DNA of 43,058 nt from Schwartzia sp. (in: firmicutes) (GTDB lineage: Bacteria; Bacillota; Negativicutes; Selenomonadales; Selenomonadaceae). Shown one piece after another: positions 35,471-40,388 of the stretch; position 1 is the first letter of the stretch; every line of letters starts with the position of its first letter. The notes under the pieces were generated by a model. The model made no database searches, was not told where the DNA came from, and was given only the letters and a program-made list of their open reading frames with translations. The position numbers and the translations under genes are program-made. The stretch covers positions 1-43,058 of the forward strand of contig JAFSWT010000133.1 of NCBI GenBank assembly GCA_017444395.1. Reading direction: 5' to 3'.

Positions 35471-35526
35471 CCGCCCCTCCCGGGCGGATTTTTTATTGTC
35501 CGAAATCCGCAAGCGGTTGCGGGTTT
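35471..35526. repeat. Two-hairpin module B at the 3' end of the NYN gene
   Basis: A CCGCCC/GGGCGG hairpin (35471-35487) with a T-rich tail on the plus strand is followed by a second hairpin, AAATCCGCAA-N4-TTGCGGGTTT (35503-35526). The same pair occurs at 36456-36512, after the repressor gene. Each lies just past the stop of a minus-strand gene. Confidence 0.75.
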
Positions 35527-35538
35527 ATTTGCCCCTAC

Positions 35539-36207
35539 CTATCGTTTGCAGGAAGGATTAAAACGGGAATCGCAAGTCCGCAAGCCGTCAATGTGCTCGA
35601 ATAAATCCGGCTTAATCGGATTGAAAAGAGGATCAAGAATAAAATCAATTCCTTCCCGACGGGCCAGCTTGGCTGCCGCGACAAAATCGCTGTCGCCGGA
35701 AATAAGGACAATCTGATCGACCTGCTTCTTGTAAGCCAATGAAGCTATATCCAAGCCAATCTTCATATCTACGCCTTTTTGGTCGACTTCCAGCATAAAA
35801 TCCTTATCGGTGACATCAGAAAAAGCCCTGGAGCCGCTGCACAGTTTACGCAGCGTGGTCTCTCGCAGGGAAAAATGGGCCTGCTCATCCGCCAGCTTCC
35901 CAAATCGTATCGCGAATTTTCGACGCTTCTTTAGCTCGTTAATGAAAGCGTGCATCCATCGGTAAAGCTCGGTCTTTGCATAATCAATTTGAGAGTGCAA
36001 AAAGGGATGGAAAACCTTCTTTTCCATCGGGAGACAATCATAATAAAAAATACGGTATAGCTCGCTGTCAACGCCTTTCCGATGATGCAAATGGCGGCGG
36101 CAATAATCCTGAAGCTCCTGCGCTCGTTCTTCCGCTGTTTTTTCGCCAAGCATGATCTGGGCGCGGCGTCTATAAAAGCCTCCGTCGATTAAGATTGCAG
36201 TTTTCAT
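35539..36207 (-). CDS. NYN-domain protein (PIN-like, DUF88/LabA type)
   Basis: 222 residues from the ATG at 36207, with AGGAGG 6 bp upstream. Starts MKTAILIDGGFY with the first catalytic aspartate D8; further acidic residues are in DMKIGLDIASLA and the motif LISGDSDFVAAAKLA. This is the NYN fold, related to PIN ribonucleases. A phage role is not known; RNA cleavage is inferred. Base composition is much more AT-rich than the host. It has a consensus promoter, a structured leader and a repeat array upstream. Confidence 0.85.
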   Translation of the reverse strand: MKTAILIDGGFYRRRAQIMLGEKTAEERAQELQDYCRRHLHHRKGVDSELYRIFYYDCLPMEKKVFHPFLHSQIDYAKTELYRWMHAFINELKKRRKFAIRFGKLADEQAHFSLRETTLRKLCSGSRAFSDVTDKDFMLEVDQKGVDMKIGLDIASLAYKKQVDQIVLISGDSDFVAAAKLARREGIDFILDPLFNPIKPDLFEHIDGLRTCDSRFNPSCKR

Positions 36208-36231
36208 GCTAAACCTCCTAAAAATAAAAAC

Positions 36232-36282
36232 GTCTCTGGGCTCGGCCAAGCTCTTATTTTCGAGCGGCTTACTACCAGAGAC
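36232..36282 (-). promoter_or_regulatory. Long inverted repeat in the NYN leader
   Basis: GTCTCTGG (36232-36239) pairs with CCAGAGAC (36275-36282), and a GCTCG/CGAGC pair lies within. The element is in the transcribed leader, 25-75 nt before the ATG, and may be an RNA regulatory structure or terminator-like attenuator without a T run. Confidence 0.5.
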
Positions 36283-36311
36283 AGCATTAGCGAATTCATT
36301 TGTGTGCTATC

Positions 36312-36340
36312 ATCATATAGTTTCTTGCCGCGAATGTCAA
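36312..36340 (-). promoter_or_regulatory. Consensus promoter of the NYN gene
   Basis: On the minus strand TTGACA (36340-36335) and TATGAT (36317-36312) are exactly 17 bp apart. Start near 36305, leader about 98 nt. The 10-bp repeat array begins 11 bp upstream of the -35. Confidence 0.85.
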
Positions 36341-36350
36341 TTACAATATC

Positions 36351-36450
36351 TAACGATTTTAACAATATTTAACAATATTTAACAGTTTTTTAGCGTTTTT
36401 AACGCCATTTAACACTTTTTAGCACTTTTTAGCACGATTTAACACGATTT
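36351..36450. repeat. Ten tandem 10-bp units upstream of the NYN promoter
   Basis: Ten consecutive 10-bp units, each ending in TTT, most of the form A(A/G)C followed by variable bases and a T run (AACAATATTT twice, AACACTTTTT, AGCACTTTTT, AACACGATTT and so on). The T tracts repeat once per helical turn, so strong intrinsic curvature is expected. It occupies about -45 to -145 relative to the NYN start point. Confidence 0.85.
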
Positions 36451-36455
36451 CCTCT

Positions 36456-36512
36456 CCGCCCTCCCGGGCGGCTTTTTTTGTTTGGCTGAAATCCGCAAGC
36501 GATTGCGGATTT
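36456..36512. repeat. Two-hairpin module C at the 3' end of the repressor gene
   Basis: CCGCCC-TCCC-GGGCGG (36456-36471) with seven T on the plus strand, then a perfect hairpin AAATCCGCAA-GCGA-TTGCGGATTT (36489-36512) that reaches the repressor stop codon. It matches module B at 35471-35526. Confidence 0.78.
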
Positions 36513-37149
36513 AGACTTTGCGGCGGAGCTCGATGACGTCGCCGATGATCTGGAGGGGGAGGGACAGGACATCGTCGTTGGAGAAGAAGTGGGGCTCGTA
36601 GACGTCGGGGTTGTAGGCGACAAGGGTGACGCCTTCGCGGGACTTGATGACGCGCTTTAAGGTGGCGGACTCGCGGCCGATCAGGACGGCGGCGGTGCGG
36701 CCGGATTCGACGTCATCAGCGCGGCGAAGGATGACGGTATCGCCCTCGACGTATTTGGGCTCCATGGAGCGGCCACGAACGCGCAGCGCGAAGAATTCAC
36801 CGGGCCAATCCTGGGGAATTTCTTCCCAGTCCTCGATGTCCTCGATGGCCTCGATGGGGATCCCGGCGACGATGGAACCGTAAACAGGGATGCGCTTGCC
36901 ATGCAACGGTTGCGTGGCGAGGCCCGCAGGGGTGCTGGCGGGAAGGGTAATGGGTTGGTCTTCGATAATGTCACTTTTTTTTATACCAAAATGCTCTGAC
37001 AACCGCTCGATTGCTCCCATTCGCGGAACTTTTATGCCGAGCTCCCATGTTGAAACCGCTTTATCTGTAACACCTGCGATTTGGGCAAGCTCCTTCTGGG
37101 ATAATTCATGCTTTATTCGCAAACGTCTAATATTATCACCAATCGACAT
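36511..37149 (-). CDS. LexA/CI-like phage repressor with S24 peptidase domain
   Basis: 212 residues from the ATG at 37149, preceded by GGGGGGTGAGC. An XRE-type helix-turn-helix (about 5-58, with LSQKELAQIAGVTDKAVSTW) is joined to an S24 domain. The cleavable Ala-Gly is A95-G96 (GSIVAGIPI), the catalytic serine S128 (RGRSMEP) and lysine K165 (SATLKRV). RecA-stimulated self-cleavage and SOS induction are therefore expected. Divergent from the Cro-like gene, as in lambda-type switches. Confidence 0.93.
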   Translation of the reverse strand: MSIGDNIRRLRIKHELSQKELAQIAGVTDKAVSTWELGIKVPRMGAIERLSEHFGIKKSDIIEDQPITLPASTPAGLATQPLHGKRIPVYGSIVAGIPIEAIEDIEDWEEIPQDWPGEFFALRVRGRSMEPKYVEGDTVILRRADDVESGRTAAVLIGRESATLKRVIKSREGVTLVAYNPDVYEPHFFSNDDVLSLPLQIIGDVIELRRKV

Positions 37150-37177
37150 AATGCTCACCCCCCTAACAATTGATACT

Positions 37178-37269
37178 ATTATAGTAAACCTAAAGTAGAA
37201 AAAAATCAACCTTTAAAAAAGGAAATTCTACTTTTAGGGGTTGACATTCTACCAAAAGTAGATTATCAT
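37178..37269. promoter_or_regulatory. Divergent repressor/Cro promoters and operators
   Basis: Plus strand: TTGACA (37241-37246) and TATCAT (37264-37269), 17 bp apart, drive the Cro-like gene. Inside the spacer is TCTAC-N5-GTAGA (37248-37262). Half sites lie at 37195-37199 and 37227-37231. Minus strand: TATAAT (37183-37178) for the repressor has no good -35, so it may need activation. Confidence 0.8.
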
Positions 37270-37296
37270 GAGTAAAGAAAAGGAGGTGGGGCGTGA

Positions 37297-37488
37297 ATGA
37301 AGTTAAGTCTGAGAGCCGCAAGAGTTGATGCGAATTTGACGCAGGAAGACATGGCCAAGGCATTGAATATTCATGTGCAGACGTATCGTAAATTAGAGGA
37401 AAGGCCTGATACTGCAACAATCGAGCAAGCAAAAATCATTTCAGAGCGTGTAGGAAGGTCATATAACGAAATTTTTTTTGCGTCCTAA
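37297..37488 (+). CDS. Cro-like XRE-family regulator
   Basis: 63 residues, essentially one helix-turn-helix (about 5-58: LRAARVDANLTQEDMAKALNIHVQTYRKLE). AAAGGAGG lies 10 bp before the ATG. It is the first gene rightward of the repressor and starts the early operon, so a Cro role is likely. Another TCTAC-N5-GTAGA operator lies just after its stop. Confidence 0.85.
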   Translation: MKLSLRAARVDANLTQEDMAKALNIHVQTYRKLEERPDTATIEQAKIISERVGRSYNEIFFAS

Positions 37489-37489
37489 C

Positions 37490-37504
37490 TCTACTATAAG
37501 TAGA
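37490..37504 (+). promoter_or_regulatory. Operator copy after the Cro-like gene
   Basis: TCTAC-TATAA-GTAGA, the same dyad as at 37248-37262. The TATAAG inside it could be a -10, but no good -35 accompanies it. The 58 bp from here to the next gene hold no other signal except its ribosome site. Confidence 0.65.
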
Positions 37505-37562
37505 AGAATACGCAGACGGCGCTACCGGGGGACATGGGGGTGAGGGAAGGAGGGGTGAACGG

Positions 37563-37796
37563 ATGCGGTCATGTTTTATCAGGATTGAGGTGCCGGAAGG
37601 CGAAGTAAAGCAGATTTTGGATGAGCTGAACAAGGCGCAGGAGAAAATCTATGAGTGCTACAACAGATTGGAAGGACTCGGCGTGGTGACGGTTATAAAA
37701 AAGGACGCCGCCGAGAATGGCGACGCCAAGTCCGAGGAGCTTTCAAAGGCGCTGGAGCAGAAGCTCGAACACCTTAGTGACCTCGATTACGTTTAA
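37563..37796 (+). CDS. Phage early protein of unknown function, 77 aa
   Basis: GGAAGGAGGGG precedes the ATG. Residues about 12-45 are predicted helical and charged (EVKQILDELNKAQEKIYECYNRLEGLG), then VVTVIKK and an acidic helix. No family recognised. Its stop overlaps the stop of the convergent small gene at 37793-37972 in TTAA. The terminator of that gene lies antisense within its coding region. Confidence 0.75.
   Translation: MRSCFIRIEVPEGEVKQILDELNKAQEKIYECYNRLEGLGVVTVIKKDAAENGDAKSEELSKALEQKLEHLSDLDYV
37695..37727 (-). terminator. Terminator of minus-strand unit 1
   Basis: On the minus strand a GC-rich hairpin (GGCGTCGCC with GGCGGCGTCC, loop about 6 nt, 37727-37703) is followed by TTTTTTAT. 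It lies 66 bp beyond the stop of the small gene at 37793 and inside the opposite early gene. Confidence 0.75.
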
Positions 37797-37972
37797 TGTG
37801 CTTGTTCGTTTTTCATCTTGTCGTATTCAGCGAGTACATGGATGGTGTTTTTGATGGAAATGATATCAGCGGTCCAGATCATGCGCTGTTGATCATTTTC
37901 AGGAGGAGCGTCGGGGTCGATTCCGAATTTCGCAAAGACGCGCCGTTCCAGTTCATTGTAGTCGATGTTCAT
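37793..37972 (-). CDS. Counter-transcribed small protein 1, 59 aa
   Basis: Opens at the ATG at 37972, directly behind repeat module 1, which supplies an extended -10 and AAAGGAGGTGA. The product is MNIDYNELERRVFAKFGIDP and on: acidic, soluble, helical, no cysteine, ending NEQAH. No family recognised. Its start resembles that of small protein 3 (MNI, then ELE and VF). It is easily missed because it is under 60 codons. Confidence 0.8.
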   Translation of the reverse strand: MNIDYNELERRVFAKFGIDPDAPPENDQQRMIWTADIISIKNTIHVLAEYDKMKNEQAH

Positions 37973-37973
37973 G

Positions 37974-38020
37974 GTGTCACCTCCTTTCGGGTGACATTAT
38001 ACCACGGGCCGCGGGCGGCG
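37974..38020 (-). repeat. 47-bp promoter/ribosome-site module, copy 1
   Basis: Minus strand: extended -10 TGGTATAAT (TATAAT 38001-37996), a dyad TGTCACC-N8-GGTGACA covering the start point, and an AAGGAGGTGA ribosome site 5-6 bp from the ATG. Copies 1, 3 and 4 are identical over 47 bp; copy 2 has one change. Copies 1 and 3 also share the next 14 bp, the plus-gene ribosome site. Confidence 0.9.
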
Positions 38021-38028
38021 GGGAGGTG

Positions 38029-38202
38029 ATGGGGTTGGAGAGCAAGGAAAGAGCGACGACGATCGAGGAGGCCGAAGCGCGTATCATAAAGGCTTTGGAA
38101 GGTGTGGACTGCCAAACAGCGGAGTATGCGCTGGCCCGGGCGTCAAACGATTTGCGAGGGTTTGCATTCGTTCATGCAGACGAGAAAGCCCGCGAGGAAT
38201 AG
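38029..38202 (+). CDS. Phage early protein of unknown function, 57 aa
   Basis: ATG at 38029 with GGGGAGGTG immediately before it. Helical, charged protein (TTIEEAEARIIKALEGVDCQ) of the type common in phage early operons; no family named. A 13-bp hairpin (38188-38222) overlaps its end. It diverges from small protein 1 across repeat copy 1. Confidence 0.7.
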   Translation: MGLESKERATTIEEAEARIIKALEGVDCQTAEYALARASNDLRGFAFVHADEKAREE

Positions 38203-38222
38203 CGGCAACTATTTTCGCGGGC
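38188..38222 (-). terminator. Terminator-like hairpin of minus-strand unit 2
   Basis: GCCCGCGA/TCGCGGGC outer stem and AATAG/CTATT inner stem around a 6-nt loop. It lies 12 bp past the stop of small protein 2; on the minus strand TTTCT follows. It may also end plus-strand transcripts partly. Confidence 0.62.
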
Positions 38223-38233
38223 GAGGACAAGAA

Positions 38234-38446
38234 TCATTCTTCGATGTGGATGGCCTGGAGTTCGCTTCCGGCAAAGCAGAGCGTCGTTTTGTTGTCGCTG
38301 ATGAGCGAGTAGGAACACCTGACGTCAATAGGAAGGTATGGATCCGTCGGAGTCAGTGCCTTTCCCTCCCCCGTCAGGACGTTAGTGGATTTGTATGGTT
38401 CGATCACGATGGGCGGACGTCCTTTTAAGTAGACAGTAGCTTTCAT
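38234..38446 (-). CDS. Counter-transcribed small protein 2, 70 aa
   Basis: ATG at 38446, directly behind repeat copy 2. Predicted mostly beta: MKATVYLKGRPPIVIEPYKS, then a central TP-rich loop and CSYSLISDNKTTLCFAGSEL near the C-terminus. It shares the pattern SY(S/T)(L/I)(I/V)S...F(A/S)G..LQ.I with small protein 4, so the two are paralogues. No known family recognised. Confidence 0.82.
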   Translation of the reverse strand: MKATVYLKGRPPIVIEPYKSTNVLTGEGKALTPTDPYLPIDVRCSYSLISDNKTTLCFAGSELQAIHIEE

Positions 38447-38447
38447 G

Positions 38448-38494
38448 GTGTCACCTCCTTTCCGGTGACATTATACCACGGGCCGCGGGCGGCG
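38448..38494 (-). repeat. 47-bp promoter/ribosome-site module, copy 2
   Basis: Same module with a single substitution in the dyad spacer; both dyad arms, the extended -10 (TATAAT 38475-38470) and the ribosome site are intact. Confidence 0.9.
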
Positions 38495-38514
38495 GTTGAA
38501 GAGGAGGCGCAGCG

Positions 38515-38778
38515 ATGGCAAAGATGAAGACGGAATGGCAAAAGGCGGTTGAGAAAGAGGCGAGCGTGGCGTTGACGGCGGGATTTCCGCCGGAGCGGAA
38601 GGAGATGGTAGCGGCGGCGTTGGTTGAGACGATGAAGGAGATGGGATGCTCTTATGGGGAGGCCTATGAGGTTTTGGGATGGCTGCGGGAGCATTTACGC
38701 CGGAAAGCGGAAAACCTCGTGAAGGCCGCAAGCCTCCACGAGGTCGATGAGTTCCCGGCTTTTCCAAAAGTTAGTTGA
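38515..38778 (+). CDS. Phage early protein of unknown function, 87 aa
   Basis: GAGGAGG lies 7 bp before the ATG. Helical protein: MAKMKTEWQKAVEKEASVAL, then PPERKEMVAAALVETMKEMG and GEAYEVLGWLREHLRRKAE. No family recognised. It converges with small protein 3 and overlaps it by 8 bp. A 12-bp hairpin near its 3' end acts on the opposite strand. Confidence 0.75.
   Translation: MAKMKTEWQKAVEKEASVALTAGFPPERKEMVAAALVETMKEMGCSYGEAYEVLGWLREHLRRKAENLVKAASLHEVDEFPAFPKVS
38714..38744 (-). terminator. Terminator of minus-strand unit 3
   Basis: ACCTCGTG/CACGAGGT with an inner AGGC/GCCT pair; on the minus strand it runs into TTTTCC. It lies 27 bp beyond the stop of small protein 3, inside the opposite coding region. 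Confidence 0.65.
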
Positions 38779-39025
38779 TGTGCTGCGCGTCGTACGAGGA
38801 GTGCAAGTTCTCGATGATGGTCAGAAGTTCTCGGAGCATCGCGTCAGTGTCCATTTTGCCGATGTCATGGCGCTTTTCGAGAATCCGGATGGCCAGAAGC
38901 CCCAAGTGATCCCGCAGGACAAGGGCGGGAGCTGGGAGGGAGTGAGAGTAGCTGTCTTTGGCCTTTTCGTAAGAGACATACGCAGAGAATACCAATGACT
39001 CCAATTCGTCAGGGGAAATGTTCAT
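38771..39025 (-). CDS. Counter-transcribed small protein 3, 84 aa
   Basis: ATG at 39025, directly behind repeat copy 3. Helical: MNISPDELESLVFSAYVSYE, then LRDHLGLLAIRILEKRHD and a final helix LLTIIENLHSSYDAQHIN. The N-terminal MNI..ELE..VF pattern recalls small protein 1. No family recognised. Confidence 0.82.
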   Translation of the reverse strand: MNISPDELESLVFSAYVSYEKAKDSYSHSLPAPALVLRDHLGLLAIRILEKRHDIGKMDTDAMLRELLTIIENLHSSYDAQHIN

Positions 39026-39026
39026 G

Positions 39027-39073
39027 GTGTCACCTCCTTTCGGGTGACATTATACCACGGGCCGCGGGCGGCG
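39027..39073 (-). repeat. 47-bp promoter/ribosome-site module, copy 3
   Basis: Identical to copies 1 and 4 (TATAAT 39054-39049); identity with copy 1 extends 14 bp further into the ribosome site and start of the divergent plus-strand gene. Confidence 0.9.
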
Positions 39074-39081
39074 GGGAGGTG

Positions 39082-39312
39082 ATGGGGATGGATGAGCTGG
39101 TGTTCCGGGTAAGGAGTTCGCTGAATGATTGGAGGGTCACGCAGGGTATCATTGACAGAATATCCGCAATTTACAGCGGGAACTGCAAATTGCGGATAGA
39201 GGTTGATGTTACTGCGAATCAGGTGTTGCTGTCGTCGATGGCCGGGAGTTCGATGAGTTGTAATGATGCACCGGAGAAGGCATATACCATGCCAGCGGAG
39301 ACGATGGTGTAG
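39082..39312 (+). CDS. Phage early protein of unknown function, 76 aa
   Basis: ATG at 39082 with GGGGAGGTG just before it, as in the 57-aa gene after copy 1. The first 45 residues (MGMDELVFRVRSSLNDWRVT and on) look like an ordinary soluble protein. The last 31 codons overlap small protein 4 on the other strand, and the hairpin at 39161-39198 lies inside. The true length may have been altered by the adjoining unit. Confidence 0.55.
   Translation: MGMDELVFRVRSSLNDWRVTQGIIDRISAIYSGNCKLRIEVDVTANQVLLSSMAGSSMSCNDAPEKAYTMPAETMV
39161..39198 (-). terminator. Hairpin at the 3' end of minus-strand unit 4
   Basis: Perfect 12-bp arms (39161-39172 with 39187-39198) and a 14-nt loop, 21 bp past the stop of small protein 4. 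It has no T run. The stem contains ATCCGCAA/TTGCGGAT, the same core as the hairpins after the NYN and repressor genes. Confidence 0.6.
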
Positions 39313-39458
39313 GAGTGGTCGGGGTAGATGGCAATTTCTTTCATCCTGGCGCCCCGGAGTATAACGGGGGGACAGCCTTCTTTGCAATCGCGGATTTCGC
39401 TTACATTTGTCAAGGTAATGGAGTCCGCAAGGCCGTCAATGAATACTTCAATGTTCAT
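39219..39458 (-). CDS. Counter-transcribed small protein 4, 79 aa
   Basis: ATG at 39458 behind repeat copy 4. Beta-rich: MNIEVFIDGLADSITLTNVS, a CKEGC pair near residue 25, then EIAIYPDHSYTIVSAGMVYA and FSGASLQLIEL. The C-terminal half aligns with small protein 2. No known family recognised. Confidence 0.82.
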   Translation of the reverse strand: MNIEVFIDGLADSITLTNVSEIRDCKEGCPPVILRGARMKEIAIYPDHSYTIVSAGMVYAFSGASLQLIELPAIDDSNT

Positions 39459-39462
39459 GTTT

Positions 39463-39509
39463 GTGTCACCTCCTTTCGGGTGACATTATACCACGGGCCG
39501 CGGGCGGCG
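39463..39509 (-). repeat. 47-bp promoter/ribosome-site module, copy 4
   Basis: Identical to copies 1 and 3 (TATAAT 39490-39485); the distance from module to ATG is 4 bp, slightly longer than in the others (1 bp). Confidence 0.9.
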
Positions 39510-39548
39510 CGTGAGTATGAAAGGAAAGAGGCACAGGAGGTTTGATGG

Positions 39549-40190
39549 ATGAGCATGCTGGGTTTGAGAGTTAAAAAGAAGAAGCTGTCAAAGACGACGA
39601 AGGAGATCATCGCCGACGCGATCCGGGAAGGAAAGAACGCGTATGAGATCGCGTCTTTGGTGAAGCTCACGGATGATGATGTGCGGTATGCGGCGAAGGC
39701 GCTCCACATGACCCGGGCGCTGAACGCGAACGAGGGCTGCGTGACGCGGCAGGCGACTACGGAGGAGATGGGGCTGGATGAGCTCAAGGAAAAACTGGGA
39801 ATCGGTCCGGATGAGGACGTGGAGTTCATGGAGGCGCCGAAGCCGCCGGAGGTCGTGAGCAAGGAGCCGGAGCCGGAGAAGCCCCGGAAGCGAGGACGGA
39901 AGCCGAAAGCGGCTGTCGAGGCGAAGGAGGCCGCCGAAGCGGAAGCACCCCGGACACGGAGGAAGGCAGGGCCAAAGCCGCGGCCGAAGAAGGAGCGGCA
40001 GGTAGTAGTGCCGGGAGAGGCGCTGCTGGGGACGATCCGGATCCTGGAAGGCATCGGCAATGATATGTTTGCCGAGGGCGCCCAGGATGAGGAAAGCGGG
40101 ACGTGGCTGGGGTTCACGTACGATCAGGTGGTGACGACGCTTAAACTGCTGCGGACGATAGACAGAATTTGCCAGCGGTTGAGCCATTAG
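39549..40190 (+). CDS. Phage protein with AT-hook-like linker, 213 aa
   Basis: AGGAGG lies 8 bp before the ATG. The N-terminal part (about 13-60) looks like a helix-turn-helix (KEIIADAIREGKNAYEIASL, DDVRYAAKALHMTRAL). A linker rich in P, E, K and A (about 95-155) contains RKRGRKPK, an AT-hook-like motif, and GPKPRPKK. A helical C-terminal domain follows. DNA binding is inferred. No family recognised. Confidence 0.78.
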   Translation: MSMLGLRVKKKKLSKTTKEIIADAIREGKNAYEIASLVKLTDDDVRYAAKALHMTRALNANEGCVTRQATTEEMGLDELKEKLGIGPDEDVEFMEAPKPPEVVSKEPEPEKPRKRGRKPKAAVEAKEAAEAEAPRTRRKAGPKPRPKKERQVVVPGEALLGTIRILEGIGNDMFAEGAQDEESGTWLGFTYDQVVTTLKLLRTIDRICQRLSH

Positions 40191-40206
40191 AGAGGAGGTC
40201 AATGAA

Positions 40207-40374
40207 ATGAAAGATATCGTGATTATCCACCGGCTGAAAGACGGGACCATCATCGACAAGGAGCATGGGTTCCCGGATACGCCGGAGTGTCGGGAGGCAT
40301 GGCGGAAGGTTTTCAAGATTTTGGCGGAAGAGAAGTTGGCGAAAAAGTTGAAGGAAGAGATGGACGCGGTTTAA
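40207..40374 (+). CDS. Small phage protein, 55 aa
   Basis: ATG at 40207 with GAGAGGAGG upstream. Starts MKDIVIIHRLKDGTIIDKEH, a beta-hairpin-like start, then a lysine/glutamate helix (WRKVFKILAEEKLAKKLKEE). No family recognised. Sits 16 bp after the preceding gene and 14 bp before the next, in operon style. Confidence 0.72.
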   Translation: MKDIVIIHRLKDGTIIDKEHGFPDTPECREAWRKVFKILAEEKLAKKLKEEMDAV

Positions 40375-40388
40375 GAGGAGGAGAATGT

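Noticed and set aside
36351-36450. The 10-bp array as a type III antitoxin RNA for the NYN protein
   Set aside because: It lies upstream of the promoter rather than in the transcript, and units are far shorter than known antitoxin repeats.
37974-39509. The four 47-bp repeats as a CRISPR-like array
   Set aside because: Spacing is 436-579 bp with coding genes between; each repeat contains promoter and ribosome-site signals.
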